From CBDAQA01 sp965198865 (GTDB lineage: Bacteria; Planctomycetota; Phycisphaerae; Tepidisphaerales; Tepidisphaeraceae): a DNA stretch of 64,000 nt. Position 1 is the stretch's first letter, and the number at the start of each line of letters is the position of its first letter. The position numbers and the translations under genes were made by a program. Under the pieces are notes generated by a model that worked only from the letters and a program-made list of their open reading frames with translations, was not told the origin of the DNA and searched no databases. The stretch lies in NCBI GenBank assembly GCA_965198865.1, contig CBDAQA010000025.1, forward strand, positions 682,001 through 746,000. The letters are read 5' to 3'. Of this stretch, positions 50,745-58,459 are shown piece by piece.

Positions 50745-50931
50745 CCATACCGGCAGGGACCGGTTCGCACGAGCGCGGAGCGTCGGATCAGTGACCAATG
50801 GTATACTCGGTCAGGCATCGGACGGAGGTCCATCGAATGGCGGAGTTGACGCTGGATCCGCAGACGCAACGACCGTGCGTCGGACGGTTCGGGCGATGCC
50901 GTATGGTGATGACCGGTTCTTCTGTTGACGA
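50745..50931. other. Intergenic region between the phosphatase and polA
   Basis: 187 bp. A plus-strand ATG (50837) has a GGAGG site and begins MAELTLDPQTQR, but its frame runs into the polA 3' end, so it looks like the remnant of a gene start rather than a gene. A GTATACT box lies near 50801. Confidence 0.3.
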
Positions 50932-53757
50932 TCACTTCGCGTCCGCCCAGTTCGCGCCCCACCCCGCCTCGGCCTTCAGCGGCACGTCCAGCGTCATCGC
51001 CGCCGCCATCTCGGCCTTGATGATCTCGGCCTCGGCGGCCACCACGTCCTTCGGCGTCTCGAACACCAACTCGTCGTGTACCTGCAACAGCAGCTTCGAC
51101 TGCATCTGCTCCGCTTGCATGCGGCGGAACAGGCGAACCATGGCCGTCTTGATCAGGTCGGCCGCGGAGCCCTGGATGATCGTGTTGCCGGCCTGGCGCT
51201 CGGCACCCTTGCGGACGGCGAGGATGCTGCTGTTGATCTCGTTGATCGGCCGGCGGCGGCCGCTGATCGTCTCGACGTAGCCGTGCTCCTGGGCCTGGCG
51301 GACGGCGTCGGCGCTGAACTTTTCGATGCCGGGGAACCGGGCGTTGTACAGGTCGATCAGCTCCTGGGCCCCCTTGGTGTTGAGCCCCTCGATGCGGTTG
51401 GCGAGGCCGAACGCGCTGACGCCGTAGATGATGCCGAAGTTGATCGTCTTGGCGTAGCCCCGCTGCTCGCGGGTCACCTGCTCCAGCGGCACGCCGAACA
51501 CCTCGGCGGCGACGGCGCGGTGGATGTCCTCGTCGGCGGCGAACGCCTTGAGCAGGGCCGGCTCCTTCGTGTAGTGGGCCAGCACGCGCAGTTCGATCTG
51601 GCTGTAGTCGACCGTCAACAGCACGTTGCGGTCCGGGTCGCCGGGCACGAAGGCGAGGCGGATGCGGCGGCCCTCGTCGGTGCGGATGGGGATGTTCTGC
51701 AGGTTGGGGTCGGACATGCTCAGCCGGCCGGTGCCGGCACCGGCCTGGTTGAAGTTGCCGTGGATCCGGCCGGTGCGGGGGTTCACCTCTTCGGTGAGGT
51801 TGTCGAGGTACGTGTTCTTCAGCTTCTGCAGCGTGCGGTAGTCGAGGATGAGCTTGGGCACCGGGTGCCGCTCGGCCAGCCGTTCGAGCACGAACACGTC
51901 GGTGCTGAAGCCGGTCTTGGTCTTCTTGCCGGTGGGCAGGCCGAGCTTCACGAACAGCGTCTCGGCCAGCTGCTTCGGGCTGTCCGGATTAAACTCGCAA
52001 CCCGCCGCGGCCATGATCTTGGCGCGCAGCTCGTCGATGCGCGTGCCGAGCACGCCCGACTGCTCCTTGAGCACGGCCGAGTCGACGGCCACGCCGTTGA
52101 ACTCCATCTCGGCCAGCACGTCGATCAGCGGCGTCTCGAGGTCGTCGTTCAGCTTCCGCAGGTCGGCGAACTCGTTCAGCCGCCCGTCCAACATGTCGGC
52201 CAGCCGCAGCGTGATGTCGGCGTCCTCGGCCGCGTACGCCGCCACCTTGGTCAGGTCGACCTTGTCCATGGTCGTCAGCGTCTTGCCCTTACCGATCAGC
52301 TCGTCGGTCGCGATCTTCTTGAAGTTCAGCAGGTCCATCGCCAGCCGGTCCATGCCGTACTGCATGCGGCTGGCGTCGAGCAGGAACGCGGCCACCATCG
52401 AGTCGACCGCCACCCCGCGCACGTGTATGCCCAGGTTCCGCATCACCAGCAGGTCGTACTTGATGTTGTGGCCGACCTTCTGAATCGCTGCATCTTCGAG
52501 GATCGGCTTGATCGCGGCCATCACCCTGTCGAACGGCAAGTGGAGTTGCCCCTCCGGCCCCTTCACGGGCACGTAGTACCCCTCGGCCCTGGCCCAGCTG
52601 AAGCTCATGCCGACCAGCCCCGACTTCATCGCCCCCAGGTCGTCGGTCTCGGTGTCGAACGCGAACCGCTTCTGCTGCTTCAGCTGCGACAGGAACGCGG
52701 CGAACGATTCCTCGGTGGCGACCAGGTGGTACTTGCAGTCGGCGCCCGTCTCGCACACCGGCCCATCCGGCGGGGGTGGGACCGTGTCGTCGACCGTTGC
52801 CTTCGGCTTCGGCTCCTTCATCGCGTTGCCGAACAGGTCGGTCGCAAACGACGGCAGCAGGCCCGCACTCACGCGCGGTCCGACGTTGGCCGACGGCACG
52901 ACATCCAGCCGCTTGAGCAGGCTGGTGAAGCCCAGGTGCGTGAGGTGGCTGCGCAGCGCGTCGGTATTGAAGCCCGCGAACTTGCAATCGTCGGGGTTGA
53001 AGTCGACCTTCACGTCGGTGTGCAGCGTGACCAGTTGCCGGGTGATCGGCATCTTCTCGCGGAACGCTTCGAATCCCTCGCGCAGCTTGGGCGTCAGCTC
53101 GTCGAGGTGGTCGAACACGGCGGCGGCCGAGCCGTACTTCTTGACCAGCTTGACGGCCGTCTTCTCGCCCACGCCCGGCACGCCGGGCACGTTGTCGATC
53201 GCGTCGCCCATGAGGGTCTGCACGTCGATCGCCTCGGCCGGCGTGTAGCCGAGCTTGGCCTCCATGTTGGTCGGATCGGTCACGTCGCCCGACTGCACGT
53301 CGTACATGCGCGTGTGGTCGTCCAGCACCTGACGCAGGTCCTTGTCCTTGGAGACGAGGAACGTCTCGTAACCCTGCCCGCCGAGCCGCTTGGCCATGGT
53401 GGCCAGCACGTCGTCGGCCTCGTAGGTGGGGACGAAGAAGATCGGCAGCCCCGCGTCGCGGCAGATCTGCAGGATGCGGGCCTCCTGCGGGCCGAAATCG
53501 TCGGGCCGCGGCTTGCGGGTCGACTTGTAGTTGGGGTCGATCTGCTTGCGGAACACCCCCTCGTCGCCCGCGGCGTCGATCACCATCGCCAGGTAGTCGG
53601 GCTTGCGCGACTCGACCAGGTTCAGCAGCATCTGCGTGAAGACGAACGTCGCCCGCGTCGGCTCGCCGGTCGGGCTGGTCAGGTCGCGGAACGGGGCGAA
53701 GTAGGCCCGGAAGATCTGGGCGTGGCCATCGATGAGGTAGAAACTCTTGGTTGGCAT
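50932..53757 (-). CDS. polA: DNA polymerase I
   Basis: 941 residues with all three domains: an N-terminal 5'-3' exonuclease (1-290, with DGHAQIFRAYFAPFRDLT and YEADDVLATMA), a 3'-5' exonuclease-like domain (about 340-530; FAFDTETDDLGAM has the DxE acids, so proofreading may be active), and the family A polymerase (VDYSQIELRVLAHYTKEPAL for motif A, GYAKTINFGIIYGVSAFGL for motif B, LLLQVHDELVFETP for motif C). Used in repair and Okazaki fragment processing. Divergent from the Uma2 gene. Confidence 0.97.
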   Translation of the reverse strand: MPTKSFYLIDGHAQIFRAYFAPFRDLTSPTGEPTRATFVFTQMLLNLVESRKPDYLAMVIDAAGDEGVFRKQIDPNYKSTRKPRPDDFGPQEARILQICRDAGLPIFFVPTYEADDVLATMAKRLGGQGYETFLVSKDKDLRQVLDDHTRMYDVQSGDVTDPTNMEAKLGYTPAEAIDVQTLMGDAIDNVPGVPGVGEKTAVKLVKKYGSAAAVFDHLDELTPKLREGFEAFREKMPITRQLVTLHTDVKVDFNPDDCKFAGFNTDALRSHLTHLGFTSLLKRLDVVPSANVGPRVSAGLLPSFATDLFGNAMKEPKPKATVDDTVPPPPDGPVCETGADCKYHLVATEESFAAFLSQLKQQKRFAFDTETDDLGAMKSGLVGMSFSWARAEGYYVPVKGPEGQLHLPFDRVMAAIKPILEDAAIQKVGHNIKYDLLVMRNLGIHVRGVAVDSMVAAFLLDASRMQYGMDRLAMDLLNFKKIATDELIGKGKTLTTMDKVDLTKVAAYAAEDADITLRLADMLDGRLNEFADLRKLNDDLETPLIDVLAEMEFNGVAVDSAVLKEQSGVLGTRIDELRAKIMAAAGCEFNPDSPKQLAETLFVKLGLPTGKKTKTGFSTDVFVLERLAERHPVPKLILDYRTLQKLKNTYLDNLTEEVNPRTGRIHGNFNQAGAGTGRLSMSDPNLQNIPIRTDEGRRIRLAFVPGDPDRNVLLTVDYSQIELRVLAHYTKEPALLKAFAADEDIHRAVAAEVFGVPLEQVTREQRGYAKTINFGIIYGVSAFGLANRIEGLNTKGAQELIDLYNARFPGIEKFSADAVRQAQEHGYVETISGRRRPINEINSSILAVRKGAERQAGNTIIQGSAADLIKTAMVRLFRRMQAEQMQSKLLLQVHDELVFETPKDVVAAEAEIIKAEMAAAMTLDVPLKAEAGWGANWADAK

Positions 53758-53771
53758 AGGAGGTCGGACAG

Positions 53772-53801
53772 TTTACGCGGCGAGCCGGGCCGTCGTACAA
53801 T
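53772..53801 (+). promoter_or_regulatory. Promoter of the Uma2 gene
   Basis: TTTACG (53772-53777), 18-bp spacer, TACAAT (53796-53801). The ATG is 9 bases after the -10, so the transcript would be nearly leaderless. The -10 is identical to that of the ABC gene. Confidence 0.5.
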
Positions 53802-53810
53802 CTGGCCACC

Positions 53811-54425
53811 ATGCCAGCGACTGCTCCGAGCACGTCTACACCCGGGAAAAGTCGGCACCAGCCCTCGCTTTATCGGTGGACCTACGACGAGTACCAGCGG
53901 TTGGTTGATGCCGGATTCGATTTCGACGGCCGCGTGGAACTGGTCGGGGGCAAGATCATCAAAATGGCTGCGCATAAGGATCTCCACGCTGCGAGCTACG
54001 AGCTGACCCGTCGAGCGGTCGAATCGGCGTTCGGTCCCGGCTTTTGGGTGCGCGGGCAACTCCCACTACACCTTGGTCGATGGTCCGGGCCAGAGCCGGA
54101 TGTGGCCGTCGTTCCGGGTGGTCCCCGAGACTACGTTGGCACGGGCCACCCGCGCTCCGCCCTGCTCGTAGTCGAAATCGGCGACGCCACTTCACTGATG
54201 GACCGGCGGATCAAAGGCCCCCGGTACGCCCGGGCCGGGTACGCGGATTACTGGATCGTCAACCTGGTTGATCGGGTGGTTGAGATCCATCGCGACCCGG
54301 TGGCGGACGCATCGGTGCGTTTGGGTTGGCGGTACTCCCAGGTGACCGTCCTGACGCCACCGGCTGCACTGGCTCCGCTGGCCGCGCCGAACGCGCCCAT
54401 TGCGATGGCGGACCTCCTGCCATGA
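53811..54425 (+). CDS. Uma2-family (DUF820) putative nuclease
   Basis: 204-residue protein of the Uma2 family, which has a PD-(D/E)xK restriction-like fold. The motifs are VELVGGKIIKMAAHKDLHA (start helix), GPEPDVAVVPGG (catalytic Asp in PDV), SALLVVEIGDATSLMDRRIKG (VEI-x-D with the following Lys) and YARAGYADYWIVNLVDRVVEIHR. These proteins are numerous in planctomycetes and cyanobacteria; function unknown. It is not joined to an obvious toxin or transposase partner. Confidence 0.85.
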   Translation: MPATAPSTSTPGKSRHQPSLYRWTYDEYQRLVDAGFDFDGRVELVGGKIIKMAAHKDLHAASYELTRRAVESAFGPGFWVRGQLPLHLGRWSGPEPDVAVVPGGPRDYVGTGHPRSALLVVEIGDATSLMDRRIKGPRYARAGYADYWIVNLVDRVVEIHRDPVADASVRLGWRYSQVTVLTPPAALAPLAAPNAPIAMADLLP

Positions 54426-54556
54426 TCGCTTCCGCGCCCGTTGCGCCCGCCGCCCTCGCTTGACCGTCGCAATTGCCGTCGGATACATTCGTTCGCGACG
54501 CCGCCGGTGCCGCTGTAACGGTGCCGCGGTGATTCCCGCCCGGAGGTTCACCCCGC

Positions 54557-56035
54557 ATGCCCCCGATCAACCAGCAAGGCTCCCGCGCGGGCCTGGTCAC
54601 GGCCCTGGTCGTGTTCGTCATCCTCTTCGTCGTCTCGGCCGTCTTCGCGTTCAATTACTACGGAAAGCTGACGCAGGCGAACTTCAACCTGCAGGCGCAG
54701 AAGACGCTGTACAACGGCTACCTGAGCGACGCGACCATCCAGCAGCCGCAGGTGCAGGCGCTGGTCGCGGCCAAGACCGAGCAGCCGCCCCACTTCGGCA
54801 TCGTGAACAGCCCGGCCGAGACGGCGATCGACGTCGCCATGAAGCAGACGTCGGGCCTGGCCGGCCTGATCGGCGGGGCGACCGGCGACCAGCCGGCGGG
54901 GGTCGTGGCCGACTCGGTCGCGGTGGCGCTGAAGAAACACCAGGACGACCTGAAGACCGCGGGGGTCCGGGTCAACCTGTCGGCCGGTGGGCTGCTGGGG
55001 GCGCTCGACCAGCTCACGTCGGCGGCCGTCTCCAGCCAGAAGCAGGTGGCGACCCTGACCGGGCAGAAGGCCGACTCGGACCAGAGGGTCGCCGCCCTCA
55101 GCGACACGCTGGCCAAGGTCAACGCTGAGAAGGACACGGCGGCCAAGGCGCAGCAGCAGACGAACACCGAGTCGCTGGCGCAGGTGCAGAAGTCGCTGGA
55201 GGACAACACCGCCGCCGTGAAGACGATGCAGGACAACGCGGCCGCGGCCGTGAAGACCAACGCCGACCAGCAGCAGGCCGCCCTGGCCCAGGTGGCCGAT
55301 GCCCAGCGTCAGCTGACCGCCGCCCAGACCCGCCTGAAGACGGTCGAGGACCACCTGGCCAATCGGCGTCCGCAGGTGGTGAACGCGGCCGTCCGCATAG
55401 CGGATGGCCAGCTGATCCGCGTGCCGGGCAGCGGGGTGTGCTACATCAACCTCGGGTACGGGACCGGCGTCACGAACGGGCTGACGTTCGAGGTGTACGA
55501 CAAGATCTCCGGCGTCCCGCCGATCCCGCCGAACGTGACCGGTGACGAGCAGCTGCCGGTGGGCAAGGCGTCGATCGAGATTATCCACGTCGGCGACAAC
55601 AGCAGCGAGTGCCGGATCGTCCACACCGAGCCGGGCGCGGTCCTGACCGAGGGCGACCCGATCGAGAACCTGGTGTACGACGCGCACCAGAAGTATCAGT
55701 TCAACGTGTTCGGCAACTTCGACCTGGCCAACACCGGCCGGCCGAACCCGGCCGACGCTGAGGTCGTCAAGCGGCTGGTCACCCAGTGGGGCGGGAAGCT
55801 GACCGACAAGGTGTCGCCCGACACCGACTTCCTGGTGCTCGGCATGGAGCCGGTGCTGCCGGAGTTCGCCAAGGACGACCTGACGCCGGAGAACCAGGAC
55901 AAGCTGCAGAAGGCGCAAGAGGCACTGGACCAGTACCAGGAGGTCAGCAAGGACGCGAAGGACCTGCACATCCCGATCCTGAACCAGAACCGGTTCCTGT
56001 ACTACGTCGGGTACTACGACCAGGCCAAGCGCTGA
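54557..56035 (+). CDS. Membrane-anchored coiled-coil protein with C-terminal BRCT-like domain
   Basis: 492 residues. A single N-terminal membrane segment (LVTALVVFVILFVVSAVFAF, about 13-32) anchors it. Residues 155-275 form a long coiled coil (QVATLTGQKADSDQRVAAL, then many Gln/Ala heptads). After a small beta barrel (VRIADGQLIRVPGSGVCYINLGYG) the C-terminal part (NVFGNFDLANTGRPNPADAE, then VVKRLVTQWGGKLTDKVSPDTDFLVLG) resembles a BRCT domain with its GG turn. BRCT domains usually bind DNA ends or phosphoproteins in the nucleus or cytoplasm; in a membrane-anchored bacterial protein this is unusual. Function unknown. A strong terminator follows. Confidence 0.75.
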   Translation: MPPINQQGSRAGLVTALVVFVILFVVSAVFAFNYYGKLTQANFNLQAQKTLYNGYLSDATIQQPQVQALVAAKTEQPPHFGIVNSPAETAIDVAMKQTSGLAGLIGGATGDQPAGVVADSVAVALKKHQDDLKTAGVRVNLSAGGLLGALDQLTSAAVSSQKQVATLTGQKADSDQRVAALSDTLAKVNAEKDTAAKAQQQTNTESLAQVQKSLEDNTAAVKTMQDNAAAAVKTNADQQQAALAQVADAQRQLTAAQTRLKTVEDHLANRRPQVVNAAVRIADGQLIRVPGSGVCYINLGYGTGVTNGLTFEVYDKISGVPPIPPNVTGDEQLPVGKASIEIIHVGDNSSECRIVHTEPGAVLTEGDPIENLVYDAHQKYQFNVFGNFDLANTGRPNPADAEVVKRLVTQWGGKLTDKVSPDTDFLVLGMEPVLPEFAKDDLTPENQDKLQKAQEALDQYQEVSKDAKDLHIPILNQNRFLYYVGYYDQAKR

Positions 56036-56062
56036 GTCAGCCGCCCATTTGAGCGAGACCAC

Positions 56063-56096
56063 GGGGAGCCCCGGATGTACATCCGGGGCTTCCCTT
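56063..56096 (+). terminator. Rho-independent terminator after the BRCT-like gene
   Basis: A 24-bp perfect palindrome (arms AGCCCCGGATGT at 56067-56078 and ACATCCGGGGCT at 56079-56090) extended by GGGG/TCCC pairs, followed by TTTT. It lies 28 bp after the stop and 8 bp before the glycosyltransferase start. Confidence 0.8.
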
Positions 56097-56103
56097 TTGC
56101 GCG

Positions 56104-57255
56104 ATGAAGATCGTCCACATCATCACCCGGCTGATCGTCGGCGGCGCGCAGGAGAACACGCTGCTCAGCTGCGAGGGACAGCACGACCGCGGCCACGACG
56201 TGACGCTCGTCACCGGCCCCGCGATCGGGCCGGAGGGGTCGCTCCTGGACCGCGCCCGCGGGCACGGCTATCGAGTGGTGGTGATCGACGACATGCGGCG
56301 GTCGATCCACCCGACCCGGGACGGTCGGACGTACCGCGCGCTGGTGCGGCTGCTGCGCCACCTGAAGCCTGACGTCGTCCACACCCACAGCAGCAAGGCC
56401 GGCATCATCGGCCGGTGGGCGGCGCACCGGGCCGGGGGATGCGCGGTCGTCCACACGATCCACGGGCTGGCGTTCACCGCCTCCACCCGGCGGTCGGTCA
56501 ACACCGCCTACCGCCTGCTGGAGCGTTGGACCGCCCCGGTGACCGACAGGATCGTCTGCGTGGCCGACGCGATGCGCGACCAGTCGCTGGCGGGCGGCGT
56601 CGGGCGGGCCGACCAGTACGTCACCGTCTACAGCGGCATGGAGACCGGGCCGTTCCTGTCACCGCCGGTCCCGCGGGCCGAGACGCGCCGGCGGCTGGGG
56701 CTGGGCAACGAGCGCGTCGTCGTCGGCACGATCGCCCGGCTGTTCCACCTGAAGGGGCACGACGACCTGCTCGACCTCGCGCCCGACCTGTGCCGGCGTT
56801 TCCCACAGGTGCGATTCTTATGGGTGGGGCATGGCCTGCTCCGCCCTCAGTTCGAGCGGCGGATCGCCGAGCTCGGGTTGGCGGACCGGTTCGTGCTGAC
56901 CGGCCTCGTGCCGCCCGAGCGGGTGCCGGAGCTGACGGCCGCCATGGACATCCTCGCCCACCCGTCTCGCCGCGAGGGGCTGGCCCGGGCGCTCCCGCAG
57001 GGGGCGCTGTGCGGCTGCCCCACCGTCACCTACGACGTCGACGGCAACCGCGAGGGGCTGATCGACGGCACCACCGGCTACGCCCTGCCGCCGTTCGACG
57101 TGCAGCAGTTCGGCGAGGCGCTGGCGACGCTGCTGGCAGATGGCGAGAAGCGGCGCGCGATGGGCGATGCAGGCCGCAAATTTGCGGCTGGTCGGTTCGA
57201 TACTTCGGTGATGGTGGACGGGCTGGAGCGGGTGTATGCCAATGTGATCAGGTGA
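56104..57255 (+). CDS. Glycosyltransferase family 4 (GT-B)
   Basis: 383 residues. The N-terminal domain begins MKIVHIITRLIVGGAQENTL, the usual GT4 start, with VVHTHSSKAGIIGRWAA. The C-terminal nucleotide-sugar domain has TVYSGMETGPF, VVGTIARLFHLKGHDDLL, FLWVGHGLLRPQFERRIAELGLADRFVLTGLV in parts, DILAHPSRREGLARALPQGALCGCP (E-x7-E type motif) and ALPPFDVQQFGEALATLL. It would transfer a sugar from a nucleotide donor for surface polysaccharide. The acceptor is unknown; it stands alone, without a polysaccharide cluster. Confidence 0.9.
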   Translation: MKIVHIITRLIVGGAQENTLLSCEGQHDRGHDVTLVTGPAIGPEGSLLDRARGHGYRVVVIDDMRRSIHPTRDGRTYRALVRLLRHLKPDVVHTHSSKAGIIGRWAAHRAGGCAVVHTIHGLAFTASTRRSVNTAYRLLERWTAPVTDRIVCVADAMRDQSLAGGVGRADQYVTVYSGMETGPFLSPPVPRAETRRRLGLGNERVVVGTIARLFHLKGHDDLLDLAPDLCRRFPQVRFLWVGHGLLRPQFERRIAELGLADRFVLTGLVPPERVPELTAAMDILAHPSRREGLARALPQGALCGCPTVTYDVDGNREGLIDGTTGYALPPFDVQQFGEALATLLADGEKRRAMGDAGRKFAAGRFDTSVMVDGLERVYANVIR

Positions 57256-57309
57256 CCTCAGCATCCCCGTTTGGAAGGCGTCCGAAAACAAAACGCCGCC
57301 ACGAAAGGG

Positions 57310-57381
57310 CCGCGCACAGAGGGACTCCGCAGTAAGCGGCTGCCGAAAAGACCGCCTACTGCAGAGTACCTCCGTGTGCGG
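57310..57381. repeat. Imperfect long inverted repeat
   Basis: Arms of about 32 bp (57310-57341 and 57350-57381) match at roughly 26 positions with an 8-nt loop (CCGCGCACAGAGGGACTCC versus the complement of GTACCTCCGTGTGCGG). Non-coding. The rest of 57256-57500 holds a smaller hairpin (GGCGT/ACGCC) and no gene. REP- or MITE-like. Confidence 0.65.
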
Positions 57382-57500
57382 CTCCTCGGTGCCGGTCGAT
57401 CCGAAGCGGCTTCTCGGACAGCCTCTTAGCCACGGTCCCGAAGCAACTCTCCCAGACGGTCGAAGGGCATCCCCTGGGGACTGCCGCTACACGGGTCATC

Positions 57501-58073
57501 TCACCCCGCCGCGCCGATGCGTCCCAATCCCACGCCGATCGCCAGCACGATCAGTCCGCCGACGATCACCTGGACGATCGTCTTCGCCAGCGGCGTGGCC
57601 ATGTAGCGGTAGCGGATGTAGGCGATGACCAACAGTTCGACCACGACGACAGCGTAAGCCGTGTTGAGGGCGACGCGGATGTTGTGGATCAGGAACGGCA
57701 GCGTGTGGAGCATGCCTCCGACCGTGGTGGCGACGCCGGTGATGGCGCCGCGCCGCACCGGGTGGCCCCGGCCGGTCACTTTGCCGTCGTCGCTCAGTGC
57801 CTCAGCCAGGCCCATGCTGACGCCCGCCCCGACGCTGGCGGCCAGCCCGATCAGGAACGCGTAGCGGGACTGCCCCGTGGCGACCGTCGTTCCCGCCGCG
57901 GCGAACAGCGGCGCCAGCGTCGAGACCGAACCGTCCATCAGGCCCAGCAGCGCCGGCTGGACCGACTGCAGCACGAACGCCGCCTGGGCGTCGGCCTGGA
58001 CGTGGCCGTCCGTCTCGACGGCCGGAAGGGTTGCGTCAGGATCGGCGGGGACTTCCAATTGGAACGTCGACAT
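57501..58073 (-). CDS. VIT-family membrane transporter
   Basis: 190 residues from ATG 58073. The segment VQPALLGLMDGSVSTLAPLFAAA is the signature of the VIT1/CCC1 iron/manganese transporter family, followed by YAFLIGLAASVGAGVSMGLAEALSDDG. Further hydrophobic helices occur (PFLIHNIRVALNTAYAVVVV, LAKTIVQVIVGGLIVLAIGV). It probably exports or stores divalent metal. The upstream codons in this frame lack a good start. Confidence 0.85.
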   Translation of the reverse strand: MSTFQLEVPADPDATLPAVETDGHVQADAQAAFVLQSVQPALLGLMDGSVSTLAPLFAAAGTTVATGQSRYAFLIGLAASVGAGVSMGLAEALSDDGKVTGRGHPVRRGAITGVATTVGGMLHTLPFLIHNIRVALNTAYAVVVVELLVIAYIRYRYMATPLAKTIVQVIVGGLIVLAIGVGLGRIGAAG

Positions 58074-58459
58074 GTCAGTGCTCGCTACACAGGTTCCGGG
58101 TCTGGCAAGGGCCGAACGTCTCGGCCCGCCAGTTAAGCATGGACCTGCCCACCGCGTCCAGCGAAACGAGCTAAAATTGGTCCATAAATAGAATGTTAGA
58201 TAGCGAATCAGTCGCAACGCTCAGCGCGACTTAGCTGGAAATCGAACGCGAATCAATCTCACTGTCGAGCCGCGCTGACGGGCACGACAACTGAAATAAT
58301 CGGTATCAAGCGAGATTTCCAGCCCTACGCAGCGGTTCAACACGGCGAATTCCGTGAAAGCTACAATTTAGTTTGCGTACTCCAATTTGCCGGATAGCGT
58401 GATGGCCAAATCCACAGGTTAATCATTTTCCAAACCTACTTACCATGGTCTGAACATCA
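58074..58459. other. AT-richer divergent intergenic region
   Basis: 386 bp between the VIT gene (-) and the large glycosyltransferase gene (+). It contains several AT-rich words (AAATTGGTCCATAAATAG near 58174, CTACAATTTAGTTTGCG near 58361). GCTACAATT (58360) could supply a plus-strand -10. No gene seen. Confidence 0.4.

Noticed and set aside
50798..51280. Plus-strand ORF with GGAGG beginning MAELTLDPQ
   Set aside because: It runs antisense into the polA end and loses coding character after 12 codons; treated as a remnant gene start.
51076..54006. 976-codon plus-strand ORF opposite polA
   Set aside because: Antisense shadow of polA: His/Val/Arg-rich and no motifs.
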